A stretch of 64,000 nt of DNA. It comes from Lepidurus packardi. Taxonomy: Eukaryota; Arthropoda; Branchiopoda; Notostraca; Triopsidae. The notes beneath the pieces were generated by a model that made no database searches, was not told the DNA's origin, and saw only the letters and a program-made list of their open reading frames with translations. Location of the stretch: NCBI GenBank assembly GCA_023053545.1, contig JAKZAN010000002.1, positions 2,650,375 to 2,714,374 on the forward strand, written 5' to 3'. Shown one piece after another: positions 39,901-51,400 of the stretch. The stretch's first letter is position 1. Every line of letters begins with the position of its first letter. The position numbers were made by a program, and so were the translations under genes.

Positions 39901-41927
39901 CGATCCCACCGTACATGGATCATTCCACAAAAAGACGGTTTTGGCGTGCGAAGCAAGGGTTTTCCCAATGTAGGCGGTCCTGGCTTGCGATGCAACCGCA
40001 AACAAGCCGCGGAGGTATCTTAAAAAGGCAGTTTTCACATCGGACGTTAAGAGCAAAGGAAAAGGAAAGCCCGGACCAGAATCAGGCACCTGCCTTCTTC
40101 CGGGCCGCTGTTGCCCCATTTCCCTGTGGTTCTGCCATTTCCATACTGAGGCTACGCCCACTAGCAGCAGCATGCCACCCGCTACAGCGAAAAAACAAAA
40201 ATAAAGCAACCATTTAAGACTAGATATAGGAGCAGAAGCCAAGCAAAACAATAAAAGAAAATCCCAATAGCGAAACTGTGAGCCAAGAACATACCCCATG
40301 TCCAGGAACGTGGTTGCGCTTGGTGTAGAAGGCGGAGCCACAAATCAGTCTTGAGATCTTCTAGCTCTGTTGGGTCAAATGGTAAATTGGTTCTCGTGTC
40401 CTGCCAACGCGTCCAATCTTTGCCACTGCCAAGCACAGGCTGCGTCATGTGATCTTCAAGCCAGTAAGCATCCTCCAGTTGCTTTAATCCTAAGGCTTCC
40501 AGCCTAAAGAATTAGGAAATATACGTCAGTCCGTTTCTCACGTATACAAGAAGGTCAAGAAATCGAGAACAAAGCGACAGTCCTAGGTTTTACTTTGGAG
40601 CGTATGAAACTAATCCGGCGTCTTTGAGCCAAATTCGTAGGAGCAGCTTTTGTTGTAGCCTTGCAGTCGCCCGTTTCAACTCCTCTAACTCGGAAGTAGT
40701 TAGTGACGAAATCCAAGGAGTTAAAGCATGGGCAGTGAGGTCTGGCTGTTGTAAGAAATCCACGGTTTTCAACGTTCCCCAAACGCCTGCCGAAGATTAA
40801 AAAAATACATCCAAGGCTAGATTAACCACCAAAGCGTTTCTTTAAAAGAAAGAAAGAAAAAAGAGAAAAAACAGTAGAACTGTTTCTTTAGAATTTGGCA
40901 AACGTGTGGACTAACCTAACCACAAGATAACCTAGATTGTTAGGAATGATAGGTGGATGACGCAACTGTTACATAGCAAAGTATTGATTCTGACTTGGAG
41001 GTATAGCCAATGTAATATAACAATGACGATGAAAAATATAAAAAAGACAATAAGACATAAGATAAGGTAGCGTGACTGAATAGCTTCGGCTTTCTCATGA
41101 GTGAGCCTGGACTTCGCTATCATACAAGTCTCAGTCTGAATATTCTTGGGATATACTACCCGAAACACAATTATGCAGTAAAATTTTTTAAATCCACTTT
41201 GTTTTTTGTTGTCGTTGTTTTTTTACAGAAAAAACAGGAAGAAATCTAGAAAGCTCAATTCAATTTGACGCTCTTACTTACGGGTTATGTTAAGATTCAC
41301 AGCTGCACGGGTGATAAAACATTATTGCTTAGGCTAGAAAACCGTGTAAGTTGAGAAAAATAAACAATACTACAGAAAATAATGTTGCGACTCGCACTGT
41401 TGAAAGACAGTAAGAATTGAAAGTTACCTAATGAAAGACCTTAGTTCAACGGTTACAGTTCATTGGTTTGATTAACCTGCAGTAGAGAACCGCGTCTACC
41501 ACCAGTAAAGCATTACACGAGACTGAAAGCTAAGCACGACAGTAAAACTTTCCAAAGATTCTTCGACAGCTATGACGTCCAATATCCTTACAAAGCATGC
41601 ACGCTCTTAAAGGGAAAAGGCAAATCCAGCACGCGATCGTCAATTCCACGTTTTGCCAGTTACATGCTTTATTCTAGCCGCGTCTAGTGTAATTAGTTAG
41701 CAATAAAACTCACCTACAGATCTCAAAATTGAGTTAAATTAATGAGTCTTTTAAAACTAACCTTCTTTTCGAATTTGCGATGCCCATTTATTCGAATGCA
41801 ATTCTTGCTGCCATTCGTACTGGATATCTATGCCGAGATCAAAGTCATTTTTGCTGACTGGCTGGAAATTCGAAACATAGAAAGCCACGAAAAGGCAGAA
41901 AACTCCAATGACGTATGTGGTTTCCAT
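36950..41927 (-). CDS. AREL1: AREL1-type HECT E3 ubiquitin ligase with extended N-terminus
   Basis: Sixteen exons in coding order: 41762-41927, 40594-40786, 40295-40503, 39880-40181, 39585-39813, 39355-39524, 39107-39275, 38831-39045, 38614-38755, 38406-38527, 38267-38342, 37886-38190, 37681-37809, 37431-37619, 37114-37376 and 36950-37052. All phases fit; about 993 aa against 823 in human AREL1. AREL1 ubiquitinates pro-apoptotic IAP antagonists. From about residue 190 it parallels human AREL1: a short hydrophobic segment, a filamin-like Ig repeat (VSNNHVKGSPFTKTF), CVSPRQLTIREY, and a HECT domain (IDYGGVRREW, HPNPNPPAH, CLYESSLGGGYRQL). The active-site cysteine is in PTAHTCFNQLCLP. The extra N-terminus carries a signal-peptide-like start and a SAM-like segment (WLKDAGLVSYAPKLEALG). 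The intron after LE (37377-37430) is GC-AG. Confidence 0.9.
37377..37430 (-). other. 54-nt GC-AG intron in the HECT-coding part of AREL1
   Basis: The donor on the minus strand reads GAG|GCAATT and the acceptor TTTTCTTAG. Splicing here joins FDENELE to LLICGTTEYNLSDF, which matches the continuous AREL1 family sequence. No GT donor is available at this position, and reading through meets a stop nine codons later. Confidence 0.75.
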
Positions 41928-42638
41928 GATCGGATGCGAATTCGAAATTCTACAAGAAAGCGATATTTGTTTTAATTTATTGAATGAATTTGGTAACTAA
42001 AGTAATTACGTTCTTGATAAGAACTTGTAAAATGACTTATGCCATGATCACGGAACTTAAAAACGAGAGAAATGTTACGAGAAACGGAAAAAAAATCAAA
42101 ATAGAGTACAGCGCAGCACCGAATACTTTAGTGGAAATGTAAACAATCTAATGCATCGATATATTGAATAGCATTTACAAAATAATTAATATCGCTCTAA
42201 CCACTCGATAACAATTCTAAGATTGCAGTGAGCTTCACATGGGAAATGAGCACCGTGGCAGATGATCGACGTCACGCGTTGTGCATAGCTCAAACGGATA
42301 TAAATCCAAACTTTTTTAAAAATCGGGTACGGGTTATATCTGTAATTTCTTGAACAAAATTACTTGCAATTGTTCGTACATATTTAATATTTAAATAATT
42401 ATTATTATTTAATATTTAATTATTTAATATTTAAATAATTATTAAATGTTCGTACATATTTAAAATTACTTACAATTACGTTCGTACATATTTAATATTT
42501 CTTTCCCTTGGGAACAAATTTGAAAGTTCCTTGCCAATATTCTGTTTTACTAACTTGAGCTCGGAGTCGCTGAAAAATCAAATTTTTTTTCAAATCTAAA
42601 TCTTAAAAATAGAATTCATAAAGAAAATCCTACCCCAG
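41928..42638. other. Intergenic region with AREL1 promoter and AT-rich repeats
   Basis: About 0.7 kb upstream of the AREL1 start codon. It contains the AREL1 5' flank and the AT-rich repeat block noted separately (42361-42500). No gene is recognised. Confidence 0.5.
42361..42500. repeat. AT-rich block with three copies of TTCGTACATATTTAA
   Basis: TTCGTACATATTTAA starts at 42373, 42449 and 42481. Between the first two copies lie alternating TTTAATATTTAAATAATTATT segments that are near-palindromic and could form cruciforms. This looks like a small satellite-like or MITE-derived block; no terminal inverted repeats were proven. Confidence 0.6.
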
Positions 42639-43060
42639 ATGCATCAGCTAAGTAGAATGGAGTTCTGTTCCTGCCAGGACCAGTCTAACCAAGAACTAGC
42701 ACACCTATTCCATTGCTGCAAGTTGAAAAGGGAGAGAGCAATCCTGTTGAAGGAGTTGATGAGCACTCACCGTTTGCACTTCAACGCATTAGGTGTTCTC
42801 ACAAACCAGAAAATCTTCCCACCATTAGTCGCATTTATGAATATAGTATCCAAGATTTAAACATACAGACCACCCCCCTCCCTACCCACCTAGTGTGCCC
42901 CAGCGCGCTCATTTTTTGTTGCAGTTTTGATAATTTTTAGTTAATTGGTGTTACTTTGTTTCTCGTCTTGTGCAATTTTGTAAAGACGGATGCCGGCAAC
43001 AGGCGCAAGCCTACGCGGTTATTTAATTTTAAAAAAACTTGAGCTCAATTAAATAGATCC
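42639..43060 (+). mobile_element. Non-LTR retrotransposon (LINE) 3'-end remnant
   Basis: The open frame 42639-42860 encodes about 73 aa with FCSCQDQSNQELAHLFHCCK followed by a basic, helical stretch. The C-x-C ... E-x-x-H-x-x-x-x-C pattern followed by R/K-rich residues resembles the C-terminal zinc knuckle that ends many LINE reverse-transcriptase ORFs. The flank after the stop has a T-rich UTR-like part and GGCAACAGGCGCAAGCCTACGCGG around 42991-43017 before an A/T-rich tail. The RT domain itself is missing, so it is a 5'-truncated copy, as LINEs usually are. The right boundary is approximate. Confidence 0.5.
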
Positions 43061-43381
43061 AGATTACGGTACTTAAATGACACCGTACGTCGAGAGAGGC
43101 ACTGAAAAAAAACAAAAGCTTATAGAACACCACGAGGAGTATGTTTCAAATCTGGTTCTATCTGCTGTAACAAACACCGATCCCTTTAGGCTATTTCACT
43201 GTTGCCGTAATATTTTTCTTAGGTTAGAAAAATTCTCTGTTCAGTAGCAGCAGCAGTTGTGAGGATGCGACTGGACTCTCGTTGTGCAATGGGTTGTCTA
43301 GAAATACAGTAGAAATCTCCGCAAACTTGTTGTGTAAGGATGTAGCTAAGTTGATTTGGACCCTGGATTCTTAAACCGAAT

Positions 43382-46104
43382 ATGAACCCTACGAGGCAAC
43401 AAGATTCAGTGAGTGACAATTCGCTATTTATCAACAACGATTCCGTAGACATTTTCATGAGAGCCGCACCCAGTAAACAACCAATCCCAGTGACTCCCGA
43501 TTCCGTCTTTATTGGTTCACCTTTCTCATTGCAATCGCTGATCGAAGAGGAGTCCATACAACCAGTACTTGACACGACTACAGTCTTCGGCGCAACAGAT
43601 TTTTCCATCCCGTCGACTCATCCTTGCCTAAAAAGCCTCAACCAAGACTGGCTTTCGCTTAGCGGAATTTACTCCTTGTGGGACTTTTTACCAGAGGAAA
43701 AAAAAATACTGCTTAATAAGATACAGGTACCCGAGGCTACTAAACGAAAAGGTTACTTGACGGTATACGAAATGCTTGCTATCAAGAAAGCTTTATGCAG
43801 CAAAGACTTCCATATCCAATGTAACACACAAATGAGTCTGGCAGCAACAGATGGCGAAAACCACTCACCAATAAGTCAACCAACCTATCCTGACGGAAAT
43901 GAGGGCAGCATTTCTGCGCAATATGTCTCCATGCTCAATCACAACAGCACAAGCCATTTGCCAACGAAATTTCCCGATTGTGGCAGTAATGCTTGGGCCC
44001 ACACCAGTCCTCATACCACCGCAACTATGTCAGATACTTTAGTGATTACCACACCCGAAGATAACGTTTCTATGTCAAATCAAATAGACGAAAGTTTGGA
44101 TTTTGAGCAGCTAATTGGTAGTTCATTTAACATGTACATGGTTACGGATCAATCAAGGTCCTCGGATTCCGGCAACGGAAGTCATCAATCAAACCTGCAG
44201 ACTAACCAGAGTGAAGAAGTTCATGCCATGGCCGATGAGGAACTGGACAATCTTTTGCAGAGCAACATTCCCGAAAATATGAATCCTCCTTTGTCTCCAT
44301 CAACAGAAGCACTAAAAACCGAATTCGACCAAGGTAAACTTTCGTACATACTTCAGCATACATACCATTCCTTTTTTATAGTACGTTCAAACAACCTGTT
44401 GCAAAACTTGCCGCTTTGTACGGTGCCTTCCGGTACTTATACGTACTTCAAGATAAAGCATTTTGAATTCGTCAGTTTGTTTCTCGGCAATTACTGTTTC
44501 CTGGCAGATGTCGCACCTAACAAGGATCGCATTTCCCACTTACAAGTATATTTCAATGAAAAGTAAGATTTGAAAACCTGACATATTATTTCATATCGTT
44601 TATACACGAATTCATTGTAGCAAATTCACGTACGAGTTCGAGATGACTGGCAAGATTTGTGTTTCCCTTACACCGGAACAAAAGCTAGTACGCCGAGTCG
44701 TTTTCATCGAAGTACCTTTTTCAACCATTGTTGGATTAAATTGTGCCCGAACCTCCGTAACATTTCCAATTCTAATGTGGATGATGTCAAAATTGTTCAC
44801 CTCTTGTGTTAGGTGCAAATACTTACAGATACCTGCCCCCTTCTGCTGGTTGGCTACAGAACAGAAAACGGCTTAGGCATTCAAAGCAGTAGTGTCATCA
44901 GTAGAACTTCAAAAGTTGCAAGCCTTAACGGTGAACTCGCCAACTCCCCTTTACATACCGTAACGTTAAAAATAAACTAAAAATACATAAAAAAAAATAA
45001 TCATTCAATGAGTGTTAATTTATATCCCTTCAAGATTCTCATGCGTAAACCGGGCACGGGAGACGCATTACGTTACTTGCTCAATCGCTACTGTCCAAGA
45101 CTGGCTCAGCTAATGAAAATGCCCTTTCCAATACTTCACAAAGTTCCTCATTGGCCACTTCAACCCGAGCCTGTATCTGTCTCGAAACAGTGTTCAACTT
45201 TAACGGAGTCGCCGATTTGGGATCCCAGTAAGAGAGCTTGGTCTGAAAATCCGCTTAATTTTATTCCCATAAAATTATTTTTGACGTAGTTTTTGAACCG
45301 GGGAAACGTAGGAAGTACCAGAAAGTACCAGCAAGGCAATGCAGCTGCAAAATTAGTTGTAGGTAAGAATTGTCGGTGTTTTTATTTAACTTTGAAAGAG
45401 AAAAATATTTATTTTTTACGTACATTTCCAGGTCTTTGCGTTGTTCTTGCGTGCGATCAGGACAGCCGTGCAAGTTTAAGGGCAGAGATTGTGGTTGTCG
45501 GTCGACCTGTGAAAATCCAATCAATTCTTTAGTAGCTTTGGGAATCGACCCTGACAAGATCCAAGGGGATCGCTGTTTGCTGCTTACCATCTACTCGTAC
45601 AATGTAAGCTTACGTATTTAGCTACATCTTATAACGTATTGCTCAATTTCTTAAAAAAAATATCGGAAACAGCTGACGGAGCTGCATATAAGATTGCAAT
45701 GCTGTTATCGCTGCCCAAAATGCTTCTATGAATTTCCTATGCACCAAATCGTTCCCGGTATTCGTGAATGCCCAAACGCGAAGTGTGATACGAAGCTATA
45801 CTATTCCTGGTGCCACGATATTGTCAATTCCCTTGCTAGTCCGGCCGTCAAGCATTGCAATTTCTGCCATACCTGCGTCAACGCTCGCTTTTTACATTGC
45901 ACTAAGTGCAGAAAGTGCGTACCTAGGCTTCCGTCCAACTTGCAATGCACGGTCTGTTCTCACTTGCTGGAAATGACCAATGATCAGTGGTCGACTGTCG
46001 GCTTGAACTTAGTTTCCGAGCTTGACAGTCAAACAAGTAATGAGATCAACTATGATCCGCTCCGTATGCAACTCAAACGCAAGTTGGAAACTGGCTTAAC
46101 TTAA
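43382..46104 (+). CDS. Unplaced nuclear-type protein with CXC motif and second zinc cluster
   Basis: Eight-exon model: 43382-44333, 44508-44562, 44621-44711, 44813-44959, 45035-45227, 45290-45362, 45432-45603 and 45673-46104. All phases fit; about 704 aa. I do not recognise the family. Residues 1-320 are polar, Ser/Thr/acidic, and look like an activation or disordered region, with one basic helical patch (EATKRKGYLTVYEMLAIKKA). A compact middle (about 320-420) includes HLQVYFNENKFTYEFEMTGK, LVRRVVFIE and CPLLLVGYRTENG. Then RRKYQK precedes a CXC motif (CSCKISCR, RCSCVRSGQPC, CGCRSTCENP) of the tesmin/MSL2-like kind. Last comes a cluster of CxxC pairs with histidines (CYRCPKC, CPNAKCDTK, WCHD, HCNFCHTC, HCTKCRKC). 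The 5' half may be a separate gene ending at 44876 or 44980; the single-gene model removes those stops with ordinary introns. Confidence 0.5.
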
Positions 46105-46327
46105 AAAAATGAAGCTTTCCTTAAAAGAACCATATTACTGCAAAATGCGTTCTTCGTTTCTCGTTAATTCTTGGTTACTGGGTGCAAATATTTATTTCTT
46201 ACGTTTACAGTGCAAATACTAAACTGGTGGAAGCAAGTTGCAATAACACGTTCGAATATTACATACAAAATCTTCTGAGCTCAAAAAAACCTTCATAACG
46301 AAACTCAAAAACGTTCATAGCAATCGT

Positions 46328-46927
46328 CTAGCAGTTAGGGAAAGACTTTCGTAATGCTTCAGTGAAGAAATCTTTGGAAAGTGACGAACTGCTATCTTCA
46401 CCGTGAGCAGGAATCGCAAAGGCTTCCATAGCCGCGAGGTCGAACTGGGTTACTAGCTTCTTGTTACTAGGAAGATCGGGCCTTAACGTAAGCAGCAATG
46501 AATCGGTACTGCCCACGTCACAAACGGCTTGGTTGACCATATCATCCACTTGCATTAAATCTGCGACTCCCAAACCGGATAAGGACACCGATTCATCATG
46601 ATGTACCCCAGCTATACCATTGTCATTAGCCTGGGCTAGATTTTGGTCTTTATCTTTGACACTCTTACTAAACAAGTTACGAATTTTCAAGTCTGATGCT
46701 TCCAAATGGTTCTTTACACCATCCATGGCATTTTCCATGGAAGCCCACATTTCCGTGTGCCTGCCGCAGGGTAGATTACGACTAGGACTGGCATGTGCTA
46801 AACTTTTTTGGCAGGTTGAACTGGCATATTCGATTAAACTGGAATTGTTGACTATTTCATAAGTGCCGCACGGTAATCCAATGAGTCCGGATATCCCTGA
46901 ATCTGTTAACTAAAGAATATGATCACA

Positions 46928-46959
<32 letters not shown>

Positions 46960-48071
46960 ATCGAAGAAAATAATAATCTTTTCAGCCTATGTGTTGTCCA
47001 ATCAAAAATAATTTAGATGTTTAGGGACTATATCACGTGAGGTAGTTTACACTAAGATTAAAAAAGAAAGTTAGTACCTGATAAAGTCTTGAGGATTTAT
47101 CTTGCTCCAAAGTCATGCGGGGCACGAGCGACTCTTTCGCAAGGGATGACAGAGAATGCGCGAGATTCTTGACTTCGATGAGCAGAGTTGGAAGGATGGA
47201 GAATGGGTTCTTCTTTCTAGCCTTCATTAGCAGGAAATCCCACGTAGTCATGCTAGCCACTCTTGAACCAAAGAGAGAGAAAAACTCATCATCATCGAGT
47301 TGGGTTACAGCCTAAATGCAAGCGAAAGCTTTTCTTTCAACTATTTCGAATACATAATCCCGACAAATAAGATACAAACCTCGGCTAAGCGATGATTCTT
47401 CTTTTCTTGCTGCACTGCAGGAGTATGAAGCCAATAAGGGCCTGCTCTTTTCCGTCCCCTTTTCCACGTTCTTCCCGCAAATAACGTATTTTTATTAACT
47501 GGATAATTTGCGTCAGGAGCCTCAAATTCACCGGGGCCTTCATCCGAGACCTGCTTACTACGGCAAGTTTCGTAACCCGAGCCAATTGTCAGTGCTGGAT
47601 GTTTGGGACTTTGATTGTGCAGAGACTCAGTCTGTATCGGGGGTTTTGAAAGACGGCCAGACCGTGTTCGTGAAGCAGTTGTTCTCCCATGCACTTCTTG
47701 ATCTTCTTCCTGAATACAAACCCGTCAAAAGGTAAAAATCTTTGTTATTTTCTATTTTTTGTTACGATTTCTTTGGCTTGTTGAGCTGCTTTTGACCGAG
47801 ATTTCCTCGGTCGCCCAGGTCCGCGTTTCCTTGTCTTTTCGGGTGTTGGCGAGGCACTAAATACCCAAGGTAAGGTTGATTTCGCTTCGCTTTCTGCTTG
47901 AGGCGCAGATATTACCGTTAATGATGAAGGCTGACTAGGTGCCTGATTTTGCTGATTAGTAACAAAATTCGTTAAAACCAGTTGCGAATTTGGCAGGTAA
48001 TCCGAAGTGGTAAGAGTGAGGATCTTCTCGGGCAGTTGAGCATTCACGATTAAATTTACGTTCTCGTCCAT
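46328..48071 (-). CDS. AT-hook protein resembling ZNF839 (DUF4764 type)
   Basis: Four exons in coding order: 47766-48071, 47380-47709, 47078-47311 and 46328-46909. All junctions are phase 0; about 483 aa. Visible features are an AT-hook with flanking basic residues (RKRGPGRPRKSRSK, about residues 82-95), RTRSGRLSKPP (about 112-122), and AVTQLDDDEFFSLFG followed by TTWDFLLMK (about 213-245). The rest is low in complexity and Ser/Asp-rich. The RTRSGRLS-PP motif with a downstream F-x-x-L-F/T-x-W-x-x-L-L block recalls vertebrate ZNF839; this is a resemblance from memory. I see no C2H2 finger. An in-frame open stretch continues upstream of the chosen ATG to an AG at about 48104, so a short 5' exon is possible. 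The longest intron (46910-47077) contains a run of about 34 T. Confidence 0.45.
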
Positions 48072-48484
48072 CTCTCTTTTTCGCTTGGTTCCTTGCGTTA
48101 ACTGGAAACAGATAGTCGTTTCCTGTTATAAGTCAACGCAAAAAAAAAAATCTTTTGCTAAAATCTCAAGAGTTCAGCTAGGTTTCTTTATATTTCTCAA
48201 TTCTTCTTCAAATTTAAGGATTACCCTTTTTTATTGCACCAAAACTTTTGTTTGATTTCGCTCAACGGTTGATGAAGATAACATCCTTTTCTTTCCCGCC
48301 AGATGGCGAATTGTTTTCATTGGTCGAACAGCTGATACTGTTGCATAAACGTCTTGCTTAACTGTGACGGAGTTGTACGACTTCTACCAATTCTGAGAAA
48401 TTGCTTATTTTTATCACCACCTTATTTATTTAAGTTTTAGATATTGCTAATCAAGATATACCCATCTCCTTCTTAACAACATCA
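48072..48484. promoter_or_regulatory. Bidirectional promoter ZNF839-like / AMP deaminase
   Basis: 413 bp between two divergent start codons. An inverted CCAAT box (CATTGG) lies at about 48319-48324 and an E-box-like CAGCTG at about 48330. No TATA box is evident. Confidence 0.4.
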
Positions 48485-51400
48485 ATGGCGGCAAATGGTG
48501 GTTTGCAACCTCAGTCAGGAATCTGCTCCAGTCTTGATACCAAAGGGTTGTCCTTATCTTTAGAGGAGTCCGAAGACCCATCAGAATATCCCTACAAGAA
48601 TGAAAATCGTGGTAGTATGTATTTTTGTCTCTATACATGTCGTTAAAAATTAGGGCCTTAATAAGGAATCATTATATTGTTGTGCATAATTTAGTTTTTT
48701 CCCACGTCAAGCTTTTCTGGTTACGTATGCTTTGGTTTATTGGTTGTGTACAAGCTTATTTGCTTTTTTTATACAATTATATTTCTGTTGGTCCAAAAAT
48801 TACTTGTTCTTTGTTCATTTTGGTTGGCTTGCTGGTTATTGGTTCTTTGGTGTTTAATACTTGGTTCACTTTGTGAGCGTTGCTAAGGATTTGTGATCGA
48901 TGAGGGTATAGGTTTTAAATTATGATAACGGAATCTTCAAATCTTGGTCGAGCAAACGATATCTTCTGATTTATGAAGGACAGGCAAGCCTTTTTTGACA
49001 CCCCCTTATTACTTTCCCACCTGCAAAACAAGCACTTGAGAATGTCTTATGAGAGGCCGAGCTCATTTCCGACACAGAGTTCTTTTGTGGTTACACCAGA
49101 CTGCACGTGCAAATGAGCGTTCACCGAAGACGAGATTGTCACGTGAAAAATATTCCGTTTTAAGGCGGTATGCCAAATAGGCTGGAGCCAAAACCTACCA
49201 GCCCCGTAGTACAGAGTTTCACAAAAGATAAAAATAACTTGGGCCCTAGTGATCGCCTCGCTGTTGTGCAGCTCTCCAACGCCCCACTTATTCAGCGTAA
49301 CTTAGTACTACCCGTCTTTACAAATACAACGCTAAATTTTTGCACGTGCTTAAGTTAATCTTGCAAGAAAAAAAGAGAAAAATCGTCTTTTTCATCTTCT
49401 AGTTGGACAAAGGCGCAGTGCAATCCTTAAATCTGTTCCACCTGCCCGTGTTTTCTGCTCTCTATACGAGTCGAAAGGCTTATCGAAGTTAACGATTCCC
49501 AGAATCGCATGCTCCAAGTCTTTTGAGACCAGGAAACTCTTTTTAAGTGAACCTTTACATGAACCGTACAAATACGGTAGCTATCGATTAGCTGGTCGTC
49601 TAATTGCAAGGCTATTCCGATTTTATTACCCCAAGGGACGCGGAAAAACATGTTCCCCAATAGTTCGCACTTTGTGCCATCAGATGATATAATCCAAACC
49701 TTTTTTCCCTGGCGTACGTCACAATCTGCAAGAGCAGGTATATGGCTTAATTTTTTGGGCTTGCGCTTGGTTTGACATTAACGTTCGTGATTTCTATCCC
49801 TTCCCTGACCTTACTATGAACACTCCAATCGAATATGGATCTTTGAGATTCGACGATTCATGTCTGTTTTCTTTACTTTTTTTTTCATCTTTTTCACTTG
49901 CGCATTAGGCAGTGAAAGCCCTACCTTTAATGGGTCGTCGTCCTTTCCACCGCGACACATGCTCACACCGGTGTTTGACGACGAGCGCTATCAAGGCCTG
50001 GTCAACGGCTCAGCATCGCGGCCCACAACTTCGAACGAAATCTCGGCTCCATATGAAGTGCCGCAATATCCCATCGAGCAAATTGAAACAAAGTTGGCTA
50101 TTCAGCGACAACTGAGCGCCATGTATGTATAAGAGGGTTCGCATTGTCATGTACCTTGAATCGCCCGCAGCTTTTGCCTACTGTTTCTTTTCTGTTTCCT
50201 AGGGCAACCAGCAAAGGCAGAGATGACCGTAAAGGCTCGCACGAAGCTTGTCTGCCAGAAGGACTGGACGAGGACATGAAAGAGAATCCATTTATCATCG
50301 AAGACAATACGTCCTTGGACTATCAGCGCGTTGGAATCAGTGGGGAAGATACCAGCGGAGTAATATAAGATACCAAAACCAATTGTTCAATTCACTTTTG
50401 TAATTGCTTGTTTTGTTTGTGTGAATATTGATAGGTTCCAATAGAAGATCTGCGCCAAGCATCCAAATTCTTAGTGCAGGCTCTCAAGTTACGCAAACGC
50501 TACGCAGAGTACGCCAGTCATAGTTTCCCTAGTATTACTGCACGATTCGTGGAAGCTGCAGAGAAAGGCGGCAAGCTGGAAATTATTCAAGAGAACGATC
50601 TACTTAACAGAAAACACACCCTCGAAGGTAAATTTTATTCTTTTTCGGTGCTTTTCAAGTCTTTTTTTCGCCCCTTGGTTATGCCGTAGCTTTTATCGCA
50701 TCGTCTCCCATTCTTTACCGGCATTTTATTTTTTTTTTTCGAATGTGGTCCCACCTCTGTCGTAAACGGTTACAGATCTATTTTCAGTTTAGTGTGCGGC
50801 GCTCCTCCTTTAATTTCTTTCTGGCCGGGAACATAATTTATTGGTGTTTTACACATGGAAACTTGAAAGCTAGAACCCATATTTTACAAGCCGTGTCCCG
50901 ATCAGATTTCTTTAGGCAACAATTCCGAGCCAAAGCATTTCCTATGGCAAAATACCAAGTAACGTACAGTTTTTCAGCAATGCTGACTTGCTCTACTCCC
51001 ACTTCTTCAGTGGGTTTTCAGTTGGAAACTTTTTATCTTACGGGGTTTCAGTTGTTGGAACGTGGAACCAGAAACTCTGCCCTTATTTTCGTTGCAACAT
51101 TGCTGAATGTTTTGCCTCACCGGCCTCATGTGCTAACTCCGGAAACGCTGTCGGGCTACAGAATGGCTAAATAACTATATGATATGAATTTTACCTTTTC
51201 ATCGCTCTTGCAATCATCTGGAGATATCCAATTTTTTAATAAATTGGCTGCTCGGCGGTTTTATTTTTCTTCCTCCTGGGGTGTTTTATTTTTGTTTCAT
51301 TGCCTGTTTTTCTTTTTGAAGGTATACGAGCGGGTTCTCCGCAGGTGCCTGACCAAGGTAGTTGTCTTGTGGGCGTTGAATTATACTTTTTGTCTGCTCG

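Noticed and set aside
44643..44876. Read-through of exon 3 of the CXC gene to a stop at 44876.
   Set aside because: It gives a tail with no domain features. A 101-nt intron with a pyrimidine-rich acceptor (44712-44812) removes it and keeps the frame open downstream.
43382..44980. The acidic N-terminus and middle of this gene as a p53- or CP2/grainyhead-family factor.
   Set aside because: I compared remembered p53 and CP2 motifs. Only loose spacing similarities (around YFNENKF and VRRVVF) appear, and none of the diagnostic residues.
48447..48638. Minus-strand ORF opposite the first exon of AMP deaminase.
   Set aside because: It is the antisense shadow of the AMPD start exon, which is supported by phase and position.
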